Source: Streptosporangium canum
GTDB taxonomy: Bacteria > Actinomycetota > Actinomycetes > Streptosporangiales > Streptosporangiaceae
Direction of reading: 5' to 3'
DNA: 64,000 nt
NCBI RefSeq assembly: GCF_900113865.1
Contig: NZ_FOQY01000018.1
Location: forward strand, 62,001-126,000
Each line of letters starts with the position of its first letter. The stretch's first letter is position 1. Shown piece after piece: positions 1 to 8,598 of the stretch. Under the pieces are notes generated by a model. The model did not search any database and was not told the origin of the DNA. It worked only from the letters and a program-made list of their open reading frames with translations. The position numbers and the translations under genes are program-made.

Positions 1-35
1 TCGGCGAGGCCGGCGCCCGCCCGCCGGGGCGGGGA

Positions 36-1415
36 CTACGACCAGGTCTGGCCCTCGGGGGTGTCGGCCACCCGCACGCCCAGGGCGGCCAGCTCGTCGC
101 GGAGGCGGTCGGAGACGGCCCAGTCCCTGGCGTCGCGTGCCCGCAGGCGCCGCTCCAGCAGCTCGGCGGCGCCCGGCGGCAGGCTCCTGGCTCTGCCGAT
201 GTCGGCTGACAGGTCCAGCCCGAGGATCTGGTCCAGATGCAGGAACGCCTCGAACCGGGAGCCGGGCGCGATCGAGTCGTCGCGTTCCAGCTCCCGCAGG
301 AGGCGCAGGGCCAGTGGGGTGTCGAGGTCGTCGTCGAAGGCGGCCTCGATCCGCGCGACCCGCTCGGCGGGCATCGGACGGCTCGGCGTCTCCGACCACT
401 CGGCGACGTGGGAGCGCCAGCGCCGCAGGGTCCTGTCGGCGGCCCGGAGCGTGTCCCAGGTGAGGTTCATCTGCTGGCGGTAGCGGTGCTCCAGCAGCGC
501 CAGCCGTACGGCCAGCGGATCCAGACCCGCGTCCACCACGTCCTGGAGCAGCACCACGTTGCCGGTGGACTTGGCCATCTTGCGCCCGTCGAACAGCAGG
601 TGCTCCCCGTGGACCCAGTGCCTGACCACCTCGTGGCCGGCGGTGGCGTCGGACTGGGCGCGCTCGTCCTCGTGGTGCGGGAAGCGCAGGTCGATGCCGC
701 CGGTGTGCACGTCGACGCGCTCGCCGAGGAACCGCAGCGACATGGCCGAGCACTCGATGTGCCAGCCGGGGAAGCCGCGGCCCCAGGGAGCCTCCCAGGT
801 CATCTCGTGGTCCGAGGGCTTCCACAGGGCCCAGTCGGCGTGGAAGCGCTTGCGGGGGTCGACGCCTTCGAGCCGGTGGCCGGGCTTCAGCCGGTCGAGC
901 CGGTTGCCGGAGATCTCGCCGTAGGTCGGGAAGGAGGCCGCGTCGAAGAAGACCGACCCGTCGGGGGTCGGGTAGGCGTGCCCCTTCTCGATCAGCTTGG
1001 CGATCATCTCGATCATCAGGTCGATCGTCTCGGTGGCCCTGGGGGAGTGCTCGGGCGGCCGGATGTTCAGCGTGGCGGTGTCGGACAGGAAGGCCGTCTC
1101 GTAGAACCGCGCGATCTCCAGCCCGGTCCGCCCCTCGGCCCGCGCCTGGAGCAGGATCTTGTCCTCACCGCCGGGGTCGATCTCGGCGTCGTCCACCAGA
1201 TGCCCGACATCGGTGATGTTCCGGCAGGCGACCACCCGGATCCGCTGCCGCTCGCTGACCCGCCTGATCAGGTCGGCCAGCACGTACGACCGGAAATTGC
1301 CGACATGGGCGTAGCGGTAGACGGTGGGCCCGCAGGTGTACATCCGCATGGACCGGGCCCCTTCGGGGAGGACCGGTCCGACCTGGCGGTTCCGTGTGTC
1401 ATACAGCCGTAGCAT
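36..1415 (-). CDS. cysS: Cysteinyl-tRNA synthetase (class I), probable second copy
   Basis: Class I aminoacyl-tRNA synthetase that would charge tRNA-Cys in the cytoplasm. The protein has 459 residues, the usual length. The HIGH-type motif is HVGN at 37-40 and the KMSKS-type loop is KMAKS at 279-283. The four zinc ligands of the E. coli enzyme line up as Cys28, Cys222, His247 and Glu251 with identical spacing. It carries RNITDVGHL where housekeeping enzymes have RNITDVDDK, and its N-terminus does not look like the CGATVQ type usual for actinobacterial CysS, so I infer a paralogue rather than the only CysS. It is not MshC, the mycothiol ligase. The ATG lies 18 nt after the upstream HTH gene, behind GGAG, so it is probably the last gene of that operon. 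Confidence 0.88.
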   Translation of the reverse strand: MLRLYDTRNRQVGPVLPEGARSMRMYTCGPTVYRYAHVGNFRSYVLADLIRRVSERQRIRVVACRNITDVGHLVDDAEIDPGGEDKILLQARAEGRTGLEIARFYETAFLSDTATLNIRPPEHSPRATETIDLMIEMIAKLIEKGHAYPTPDGSVFFDAASFPTYGEISGNRLDRLKPGHRLEGVDPRKRFHADWALWKPSDHEMTWEAPWGRGFPGWHIECSAMSLRFLGERVDVHTGGIDLRFPHHEDERAQSDATAGHEVVRHWVHGEHLLFDGRKMAKSTGNVVLLQDVVDAGLDPLAVRLALLEHRYRQQMNLTWDTLRAADRTLRRWRSHVAEWSETPSRPMPAERVARIEAAFDDDLDTPLALRLLRELERDDSIAPGSRFEAFLHLDQILGLDLSADIGRARSLPPGAAELLERRLRARDARDWAVSDRLRDELAALGVRVADTPEGQTWS

Positions 1416-1433
1416 GCCTCGACCCTATTCTCC

Positions 1434-3281
1434 TCAGCCGGAGCCCTCCAGGAAGGCGAGGATCTCGCGGTCGCCGCGGTCGCGCAGGCGGGCGATGACC
1501 TCCTCGCGGGTGCAGCCGTCGGCGAGGCCGATCCGGGCGCCGATCAGGCGGAGACCCTCGGCCTCGGAGGCGACCGGGGCGGTGTAGCCGATCAGGTAGA
1601 GGGCCCGGTTCAGGGCCGGGAGGCCCGGGGACGCGGCGGGGAGGTAACGGGTCAGCAGCTCGCCGCCGTCGGAGACCGTCAGGAAGACGTGGTCGCCCTC
1701 GGAGGCGTTGGAGGCGACCAGGATCGGCCGGATGGACCCCATGGTCGGCTGGTTGTGCCAGCTGATCACCACGTCGCCGGACGGGGTGGAGGCGGTGAGC
1801 TGGCCCCCGGGGGCCATGCCCAGGTGCGCGGCGAAGCCGGTGGGCAGGGGGGAGCCCGAACCGCGCAGGTGCTCGGCGTTGACGTCCACCCGGTGCCACC
1901 AGCGCCCGTCGCGGCTGCGGAAGCAGCGGCGGGTCGCCGAGACGTCGCGGCGGGGCTGGTAGTCGGCCTGCTCGGCCCCGGCGACCCGGATCCACCCGCG
2001 CTGCGTGCGCTCGAAGCCGGGCCCGCCCGCGTAGGCGCGGACCGAGCTCTCGCTCACGTCGTAGCGCGCGGTGAGGTTCGTCACGATCGTGTTGACCGAC
2101 GCCTCGCCGTTGGACCGCTCGATCTCCCGGACGATCATCTCCCTGATGCCGAGGTACTGCTCGCCGCCCCAGCGGGACAGCCCGTACTTGTTGCGGTCCA
2201 GCCGCAGGAACCGGTCGTCGGCGGTGAGCTGGTTGCGGATGCCGACGAGGCTGTAGTCCTCGCCGATGCGCTCCTGGATCTCCTCGGGGGTCAGCGCGTT
2301 CCCGGCCACCGCGAGCACGGCCTCGGCCTTGTCGTTGACGCTGCGCGGCCAGGGCACCACGTGGCCTTCGAGGACCCGGAGCTGGGGCACCGCGATGAGC
2401 CACCGCTCGGCCACGTCCTCGCGGATCCCGAGCTGGCTGACCAGCGTGACGGCCTCGTCGAGGGGACGCGGCCCGTCGGTGAAGAGCTGCCGGGTCTTCT
2501 CCCGCAGCTCGTCGGAGCCGCCGGCCACCAGCCAGCCGTCCACCTGGTCGTAGCCGCTCAGCAGGGTCCGCACGAACCGCCAGGCCGGGATGCCCAGCGT
2601 GGCCATGTCGGTGCGGTGCCACGGCACCGCCGCGGCCAGGTCGTCGGCCGGCACCGCGGAGCCGAGCCGGCCCCGCAGCCAGGAGACGTGGGCGACCAGC
2701 GGCGCGGCGTCCTCACTCGCCAGCCAGGCCTCGACGTGGTCGCGCAGGTCGCGCTCGATCTGCCGGATGCGTTCCCTGGTCACCGAGAACCGCTGGGCCA
2801 GGTCGTCGAGCGTGGCCCGCTGCGAGGCGTAGAGGCGGTCCCTGGCGATGGCGCGCTGGCGCTCGTCCAGGGTGGCGAAGACCTCGTCGATCAGCTCGGG
2901 CAGCGGCCGGTCCGGCCGGGAGGGACGGACCGGGGCGACGCTCTCCTCGGTGACGGGTTCGAGCAGCCGCTCCAGCACGCCGGTGAACAGCTTGTGCACC
3001 ACTTCCCGGCCGAGCCCCTCGGGGGTGCGGACACTCTCCGCCGGGTCGGCGAACCTGAGCAGGGGCAGGATGTCGCCGAGCATCAGATGACCCCAGCACG
3101 CCAGGGCGAGATCGGCGAGACGTCCGGCGACCTCTGAGGTCCCGATGGTGGAGCAGGCCCGGTCCAGCGTAAGTGCCTGCCACCACGCCTCTGGGAGACG
3201 GGGGTCGGTTGCGATCGGCGCTACCTGGCCGGGAGAGGTCCAGCGCAGGGGTGGCGCGATGTCGCTCAGGCTGAGGTTCAT
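1434..3281 (-). CDS. Sigma-region-4-like / HARE-HTH DNA-binding protein, paralogue of the gene at 5392-7605
   Basis: 615 residues, family without a name that I know. Residues 1-110 form a conserved N-terminal module (MNxxLSDxxPPLRW, then PEAWW). Residues about 135-187 look like sigma-70 region 4, including the recognition helix SVTRERIRQIE at 166-176. Residues 317-371 resemble a HARE-HTH winged helix ending in KYGLSRWG, and 376-434 form a second winged-helix-like stretch. Residues 445-600 form a beta-rich domain shared with the paralogue. No core-binding sigma region 2 is present, so it should not act as an ordinary sigma factor. A DNA-binding or transcription role is an inference. It lies 49 bp downstream of the helicase gene and 18 bp upstream of cysS on the same strand. 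The Shine-Dalgarno sequence before the ATG is weak. Confidence 0.85.
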   Translation of the reverse strand: MNLSLSDIAPPLRWTSPGQVAPIATDPRLPEAWWQALTLDRACSTIGTSEVAGRLADLALACWGHLMLGDILPLLRFADPAESVRTPEGLGREVVHKLFTGVLERLLEPVTEESVAPVRPSRPDRPLPELIDEVFATLDERQRAIARDRLYASQRATLDDLAQRFSVTRERIRQIERDLRDHVEAWLASEDAAPLVAHVSWLRGRLGSAVPADDLAAAVPWHRTDMATLGIPAWRFVRTLLSGYDQVDGWLVAGGSDELREKTRQLFTDGPRPLDEAVTLVSQLGIREDVAERWLIAVPQLRVLEGHVVPWPRSVNDKAEAVLAVAGNALTPEEIQERIGEDYSLVGIRNQLTADDRFLRLDRNKYGLSRWGGEQYLGIREMIVREIERSNGEASVNTIVTNLTARYDVSESSVRAYAGGPGFERTQRGWIRVAGAEQADYQPRRDVSATRRCFRSRDGRWWHRVDVNAEHLRGSGSPLPTGFAAHLGMAPGGQLTASTPSGDVVISWHNQPTMGSIRPILVASNASEGDHVFLTVSDGGELLTRYLPAASPGLPALNRALYLIGYTAPVASEAEGLRLIGARIGLADGCTREEVIARLRDRGDREILAFLEGSG

Positions 3282-3303
3282 TGAGGTCCAACCGGCAAAG
3301 GGG

Positions 3304-3333
3304 AATATATCCGCAGTTCAGAGTATGTGATCA
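3304..3333 (-). promoter_or_regulatory. Possible internal promoter before the 615-residue HTH gene
   Basis: The 49-bp gap between the helicase and the HTH gene is conspicuously AT-rich. On the minus strand it has TGATCA (3328-3333, overlapping the helicase stop codon), an 18-nt spacer and TATATT (3304-3309), which fits a -35/-10 pair. If real, the HTH gene and cysS could be transcribed separately from the first two genes. This rests on sequence resemblance only. Confidence 0.35.
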
Positions 3334-5388
3334 GGTGGGAAGGAAGGGACTGGCTCGCCCGGAGTAGGAGACATAGAGCAGCTCCCTCGCCCGGGTGCAG
3401 GCCACGTACAGCAGGCCGCGCTCACGCTGGAGGTCGTGTGCCCGGGCCGAGGGATCCTCGCCGGCGGGGGTCAGCGATTCCGGGGGCGGCACGATCCCGT
3501 CGGCCACGCCGATCACGGCGACCCGCCGGAACTCCAGTCCCTTCATGCCGTGCAACGTCGTCACTCTCACCCCCAACTCGCGCAGGGCGGACCGGGCATC
3601 GCGCACGAGGCCGGCGGTCCTGGCGGCCACCCCGATCTCGCGCGGCGGCACGCCGTCCTCCACCCACTGTCCCACTTGTGCGACCAGACCGGTCAGCTCT
3701 TCCTCCGGTGAATCGTAGGCTCGGACCATCGGACGGTGCCCGTGCCGGGTGGCGTGGAAGCCGTACAGTTCCTGGACTCCCTTCACCAGTCCGTCGGCGG
3801 GTCCGCCCCCGCGCAGCCGTACCCCCCAGGAGAGGATCTCCTGAGGAAGCCGGTATGACACCTGAAGTCGCCGCTGGATCGCGTCGATTCCCACGGAGCT
3901 CAGTGTGACCCGCGTGTCGAAGATGCGCTGGTGCGGGTCGCCCACGATGAACAGGTCGTCGCGGGCGTGCGGCACCGCCGCGCGCAGCAGCCGCCACTGC
4001 GCGGGGTGCAGGTCCTGCGCCTCGTCCACCACGATGTGCCGGTACGGCTCCCGCCTGGGCGCCGTCTCCTCCAGCAGGTCGCCCGTCGTCTGGCCCAGGA
4101 GCAGCGACGCCTCGGCCGCCAGCTGGAGCAGGGTGCGCTTGCCGCGCTCCCGCAGCTCCCCGGTGACGTGCTCGACGGCCCGCCAGACCGCGGTCCGCTC
4201 CGGGGCCGTGAGTTCGACGCTGCGGCCGGGACGCGGGGCGCTCAGATACTCCTCCAGGGTCCGGAGGTTCTGCGCCAGCACCACCTGCTCCCACTCGCGC
4301 AGCAGGAACGCCGGGCTGTGGCCGCTCTCCGTCTCCCGCCAGAGCTCGGTCATCTCGGTGGCGCCGACCAGCGCGGGCGAGCGCCCCTCGGACTCGGAGA
4401 CGATGCGGTGGGCCAGCCGGTCGACGTTGCCGACCTCGACCCGCCCGCGTGCCGCCTCGTCCTCGATCAGCAGGTCGAGCCGGGCGGCGAGGTCGGCGCT
4501 CAGCCCCTGGGAGAAGGTGACGAGCAGGACCTGGCCGGTGGCGCGCCCGGCCAGGAAGGCCGAGCGCTGGAGGGCGACGAGGGTCTTGCCGGTGCCCGCG
4601 CCGCCGGTGACCAGCATCGGCTGCTCGTAGGACTCCCAGCGGGCCAGCCGGTGCTGGGGCGGGTGCAGGAACACGCACCAGCCGGGCGCGTCGAGCACGT
4701 GGTTCAGCTCGCGCGGGCTGCCGACGAAGACGGCCCGGTCCGGACTGCGCAGCAGCGCGGCGGCGAAGTCCTCGGGGTCGACCGGGTCCCCGGTGGCGGC
4801 GACCGCGCGGCAGGCCTCCAGCTCCCGCCAGGCCCCGGTCATCGACTCGCCCCTGGCCAGCGCGGCCAGCGGCGCGTACTGCGTCGGAGGCAGCAGCGGC
4901 TCCAGCGCCGCCAGGATCAGCTCGTCGGTGATCTGCCGGGCGAGCGGCAGGAACCGCCTGTCGATCCCCAGCTCGGCCAGGTCGGTGTCACAGGTGTCGG
5001 CGAACAGCCGCGCCGGGGAGGACTCGGCCGCCCTGCGTACGGCGGGCTCCACCCGGTCGAGCGCCTCGGCGTCCCACATCTCGATCACGCCCAGCGCGGT
5101 GTTGACGCCGAACCGGTACCGCCGTGCGTAGGCCCACGCCTCGGCGTCCGGCAGCACGGTCAGCAGCCAGTAGACGTCCCGCTGCTTGACCACGACACCG
5201 CGATGGCCCGCGCCCAGCCGGAGGGTGACGGTCCGGGGGTCCCTGGCCCCCCTGACCCGCTCGGGGTGCGGCGCGCCCGCCACGTTCTGCATGAACCGGC
5301 GTACGGCGACGACGGCGTCCCGGCGCACCGGCTGGGCCAGGGCGCCGAGTTCCACCGGGAACTCCGGGGCGATCGCGAGTCGGGGCAT
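3331..5388 (-). CDS. SF1 (UvrD/Rep-type) DNA helicase with RelE/ParE-like N-terminal domain
   Basis: 685 residues. Residues 1-107 resemble the RelE/ParE toxin fold found at the front of some UvrD-like helicases (basic, VxLRLG, then WLLTVLPDAEAW). The helicase core is complete: Walker A TGGAGTGKT at 261-269, DEAQD at 455-459, GDPHQ at 483-487, SYRLP at 511-515, HGMKGLEF at 613-620 and VACTRARE at 662-669. It should be an ATP-driven nucleic-acid translocase. Whether the N-terminal domain cuts RNA, binds ribosomes or is only structural cannot be told from sequence. The ATG is 3 nt after the stop of the upstream paralogue gene with no good Shine-Dalgarno of its own, which suggests translational coupling. 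It sits between two paralogous HTH-type proteins. Confidence 0.9.
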   Translation of the reverse strand: MPRLAIAPEFPVELGALAQPVRRDAVVAVRRFMQNVAGAPHPERVRGARDPRTVTLRLGAGHRGVVVKQRDVYWLLTVLPDAEAWAYARRYRFGVNTALGVIEMWDAEALDRVEPAVRRAAESSPARLFADTCDTDLAELGIDRRFLPLARQITDELILAALEPLLPPTQYAPLAALARGESMTGAWRELEACRAVAATGDPVDPEDFAAALLRSPDRAVFVGSPRELNHVLDAPGWCVFLHPPQHRLARWESYEQPMLVTGGAGTGKTLVALQRSAFLAGRATGQVLLVTFSQGLSADLAARLDLLIEDEAARGRVEVGNVDRLAHRIVSESEGRSPALVGATEMTELWRETESGHSPAFLLREWEQVVLAQNLRTLEEYLSAPRPGRSVELTAPERTAVWRAVEHVTGELRERGKRTLLQLAAEASLLLGQTTGDLLEETAPRREPYRHIVVDEAQDLHPAQWRLLRAAVPHARDDLFIVGDPHQRIFDTRVTLSSVGIDAIQRRLQVSYRLPQEILSWGVRLRGGGPADGLVKGVQELYGFHATRHGHRPMVRAYDSPEEELTGLVAQVGQWVEDGVPPREIGVAARTAGLVRDARSALRELGVRVTTLHGMKGLEFRRVAVIGVADGIVPPPESLTPAGEDPSARAHDLQRERGLLYVACTRARELLYVSYSGRASPFLPT

Positions 5389-5391
5389 CGG

Positions 5392-7605
5392 CTAGGCCAG
5401 CAGGGACAGCAGATCGCGGTCCCCGCGCTCTCGCAGCCGGCTGAGGAGGTCGGGCAGGCTCACCTGGCCGGTCATGCCGACCCGGGTGGCGATGACCCGG
5501 CCGGCCTGCTCCGGGGTGCCGCCCGGCGCGGTGTAGCCGACCAGCCGCAGCGCCTGCGCCGTCGCCTCCACCCCCTTGCCCGCGGCCGGCAGGTGCCTGG
5601 CGCGCAGCACCCCCTCGTCGGACAGCGTCAGGAACAGGTAGCTCCCCTGTTTGGCGCCCACGTCCGTGAGGAGCGTCCTGAGCGACTCCACCACAGGCCG
5701 CTCCTGCCAGCTCAGGGTGAGCTCGCCCACCGCGCTGTTGACCGTACGGCTGCCGCCGGGCGACATGCCGAGGTAGGCGGCGAACCCGCTGGGCAGCGGG
5801 CACTCGGCTCCCTGGATGTGCTCGGGGGTGACGTCGATCCTGAGCCACCACCGGCCGTCCGGCTGCCGGAAGCAGCGCCGGGTCAGCGAGACGTCCTTGA
5901 GCGGCCGGAACGGGCTCTTGCCCGGCTCCCCGTCCGGCCCCCCGCCGCGGGCGCCGGCCGCCGGCCGCTCGGCCTTCCCCGGCTTCTCCGCCTTCTCGGT
6001 CTTCTCGGCCCTGTCGGCGCTCTTGGCCCGCTCGGACCCCTTGGCCTTGGTCGCCGAGCCGTTCGCCCGCTGGGGTGGTCGCTGGGGTGGTCGCTGGCCG
6101 GCGCCCAGGATGCGGAGCTGGGGGACGTTCTCCAGCCACTCCTTCGAGACCTCGGGGTGGATGCCGAGGGAGGTGACCAGGGCGAGGGCCTTGGTCATCG
6201 TCAGCGGCGGCTTGGCGCCGCTGATCACGTCACGCGTGTGGTGGCGCAGCTCGGCGATGTCACCCTCCACCAGCCACTCGTCGACCAGGTGGTACTCGGG
6301 GAGGCTGGCCAGCACGAACTGCCAGGCGGGCACGTCGAGGGAGTGGAGCTCAAGGGAGTGCCAGTCGGCGGCCGTGATCAGGCGCGCCTTGGGCGCGGCC
6401 TTGCCGAGGACCCGCTTGACCTCGGCCAGATGCTCCCGGTACGGCGCGGCCTCCTCCGAGCCGAGCCACGCGCTGAACCGCAGGCGCAGGTCGTCCTCCA
6501 GCTCGCGGATCACCTCGGGCTGCACCGCGAAGAGCTTGGCCAGCGCCTCCACGGTCGCCGGTTCGTCGCTGAACAGCCTGTTCTGCGCGATGGCCCAGCT
6601 CTTGTCCTCCAGGTTGGCGAAGGCGCCGTCCACCAGCGCGTGGACGCTCTCGGCGGGCCGCCCGGCCTCCGCGCCGCCCGCGCCGCCCGCCGCCTCGTCA
6701 CCCGCCTCCTCGCCGTCCGCCGCCTCGGCCTCCAGCGCGGCCCGTGCGGCCGGTACGGACGCGGCCGGCGCCGCACCGGGGTCCGGGCCGGGCTCCGGGC
6801 GGGGCCGGGGCTCCGGACCGGCGGAGGCGTGCTCGGCGCCGTCTCCCGGGCCGTCCTGCGGGTCGTCCTGCGGATCGGTTCCCGGTCCCGGTCCGGTGCC
6901 GGTCTCCGGGCGGGACCCGGCCGGGGCCGACCCGGCGGGAGCGGCGTCCGGCCACTCCGGCACCGCCTGGAACGGCGCCTCGGGCCCGCCCACGACGGCC
7001 CCCGGCACCGCGGACGGGGACGGCGTCTCCGGACGCGCCGCGACGGCGGCGGCCGCGGCCGCGAGCCCGAAGGCCGCCTCGCGCGCTCCCGCCCCGTTGG
7101 CGGCCGGGCTCTCGCGGTCCACGGCCACCTCCTCGGTCCCGGTCCTGGAGCCGGCCACGGCGGGCGCCATCGCGCCGAACCCGGCGTCGGCACCGGCGCC
7201 GGGGTGGGCCAACCGGTGAAAGACCGCCGAGAACAGGACGTTCAGCACGGGGAAGGGCTGGATGAAGGGCTGGTCGCGCAGCTCGTGGCCGGTGAGGGAG
7301 AGGAGGCCGGACCAGGAGCCGGTACGGTCGAGGGCGATGGCCGTACAGGGCTCGTCGGCCTCGTCGGGATCCAGGACGTACAGGGCGGGGAGCACGTCGC
7401 CCAGGGCGGCGGCAGGCCAGTGCTCCAGGGCGATCCGGGCCAGGATCTCGGCCAGCTCGTCCGGATCCAGCACGGCGAGCACCCGGGCCATCGGCAGGCT
7501 GCGCCACCAGGCGTCCGGGAGGTCGGGCTGGTCGCGCAGGAGTGGGATCGTGGCCGCGTCGCTCCAGCGCAGCGGCGGCACGAGGTCACTCAGACAGAAG
7601 TTCAT
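5392..7605 (-). CDS. Paralogue of the 615-residue HTH protein with a long disordered insert and degenerate HTH
   Basis: 737 residues, first gene of the operon. It shares residues 1-137 (PPLRW, DAWW) and 570-725 (TRRCFR, GRWW, GFAAYLGMSPGG) with the 615-residue protein. Residues 138-318 are an Ala/Gly/Pro/Glu-rich insert expected to be disordered. Residues 325-378 align with the sigma-4-like region, but the recognition helix is AVQPEVIRELE, with the basic and Gln positions of the paralogue lost. The two winged-helix modules are replaced by a Lys/Glu/Ala-rich linker at 501-565. So it probably kept the partner-binding ends and lost most DNA contacts (inference). The ATG follows GAAGGGA. A short inverted repeat, CAGAC-N4-GTCTG, at 7675-7688 upstream could be an operator. 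Confidence 0.83.
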   Translation of the reverse strand: MNFCLSDLVPPLRWSDAATIPLLRDQPDLPDAWWRSLPMARVLAVLDPDELAEILARIALEHWPAAALGDVLPALYVLDPDEADEPCTAIALDRTGSWSGLLSLTGHELRDQPFIQPFPVLNVLFSAVFHRLAHPGAGADAGFGAMAPAVAGSRTGTEEVAVDRESPAANGAGAREAAFGLAAAAAAVAARPETPSPSAVPGAVVGGPEAPFQAVPEWPDAAPAGSAPAGSRPETGTGPGPGTDPQDDPQDGPGDGAEHASAGPEPRPRPEPGPDPGAAPAASVPAARAALEAEAADGEEAGDEAAGGAGGAEAGRPAESVHALVDGAFANLEDKSWAIAQNRLFSDEPATVEALAKLFAVQPEVIRELEDDLRLRFSAWLGSEEAAPYREHLAEVKRVLGKAAPKARLITAADWHSLELHSLDVPAWQFVLASLPEYHLVDEWLVEGDIAELRHHTRDVISGAKPPLTMTKALALVTSLGIHPEVSKEWLENVPQLRILGAGQRPPQRPPQRANGSATKAKGSERAKSADRAEKTEKAEKPGKAERPAAGARGGGPDGEPGKSPFRPLKDVSLTRRCFRQPDGRWWLRIDVTPEHIQGAECPLPSGFAAYLGMSPGGSRTVNSAVGELTLSWQERPVVESLRTLLTDVGAKQGSYLFLTLSDEGVLRARHLPAAGKGVEATAQALRLVGYTAPGGTPEQAGRVIATRVGMTGQVSLPDLLSRLRERGDRDLLSLLA

Positions 7606-7716
7606 CCGTTCCCTTCACCAGCCCCTCAAGCCGCCCGAGTCACTCCACGTCGCCGGGGAACGAGACTCATGGAACAGACCATAGTCTGGCAAATCGCCCC
7701 GGCGCATCGGGTCTCG

Positions 7717-8493
7717 TCAGCGGCGTACGGCCGCGAACCGGAGCCGCACGTAGTCGGCCATCCAACCGGTCTCCCGGCGCAGTGCGGGCGCGGCCAGCTC
7801 GTTCACCCGGCGCAGCAGCGATTCGACCAGGTCTGCGGGCACTCCCTGAAGCAGCGACCCGGCGAACATCCGCACCCAGTCCGCCGCTCCGTTGGGGCAT
7901 TCGTCAAGCGGGGTCGGCCGGTCGAAGTATTCCAGCAGGCGGACGACGAATCCGCCCTTCTCCAGCCGCGTGGCGTACTCGGCCGGGGTCGGGAAGTACC
8001 AGGGGAGATCGGGCTCGCGCAGCCCGTGCTCCCGCCACGCGGTGGACAGCGCCGCCGTCAGCGCGGAGCAGTTGCCCGCGCCGCCCATCTCGGCCACGAA
8101 CCGCCCGCCGGGGATCAGCGCCTCGCGCACGCTGGATATCACCGCGTCCGGCTCGCGCCCCATCCAGTGCAGGGCGGCGTTGGAGAAGACCGCGTCGTAC
8201 GGCTGGGCGACCGTGAAGTCACTGCCGTCGCCGACGATGAAGTCCAGCCCCGGATACTGCGCCAGGGCCTTCTCGATCATCGCCGAGGATCCGTCGATCC
8301 CCAGGACGCGGGCCCCCCGGGAGGAGATCTCGGCGGTCAGCACCCCGGTGCCGCAGCCGAGGTCCACGATGCGTTCCCCTGGCTGGGGGTCGAGCAGCTC
8401 GACCAGGGGCGCGCCGTGTGCCGAAACGTATCCGAAGCCGCTGTCATGGGAGCGAGCGTTCCACCTCGTCGGGCTCGGGGCGTCGTATCGCAA
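7717..8493 (-). CDS. SAM-dependent methyltransferase, class I
   Basis: 258 residues with a Rossmann methyltransferase core: motif I is IVDLGCGTGVLTAEI near residue 45, the acidic residue after beta-2 is in VLGIDGS, and the post-I region has FSNAALHW. The pattern resembles trans-aconitate-2-methyltransferase-like and biotin-synthesis-type methyltransferases, but the substrate cannot be assigned. The chosen start is TTG at 8493, with no strong ribosome binding site. The gene lies 111 bp upstream of the helicase operon on the same strand, with its own gap, so it is probably not part of it. Confidence 0.8.
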   Translation of the reverse strand: MRYDAPSPTRWNARSHDSGFGYVSAHGAPLVELLDPQPGERIVDLGCGTGVLTAEISSRGARVLGIDGSSAMIEKALAQYPGLDFIVGDGSDFTVAQPYDAVFSNAALHWMGREPDAVISSVREALIPGGRFVAEMGGAGNCSALTAALSTAWREHGLREPDLPWYFPTPAEYATRLEKGGFVVRLLEYFDRPTPLDECPNGAADWVRMFAGSLLQGVPADLVESLLRRVNELAAPALRRETGWMADYVRLRFAAVRR

Positions 8494-8598
8494 GACGATC
8501 AGCTCACATTCCGAGACGCCACGGCCTCTTATCGGTGCTCTCCAGACACTTTAGAGCCTCCGAGATGTCGCGACATGTCAGTCCCAGCAGCCTCAGGC

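Noticed and set aside
1434-3281. A true alternative sigma factor
   Set aside because: Only a region-4-like HTH is seen; no region 2, so it cannot melt a promoter in the ordinary way.
3331-7605. A classical toxin-antitoxin pair
   Set aside because: The RelE/ParE-like domain is fused to a complete helicase and no small antitoxin precedes it; the neighbours are large multidomain proteins.
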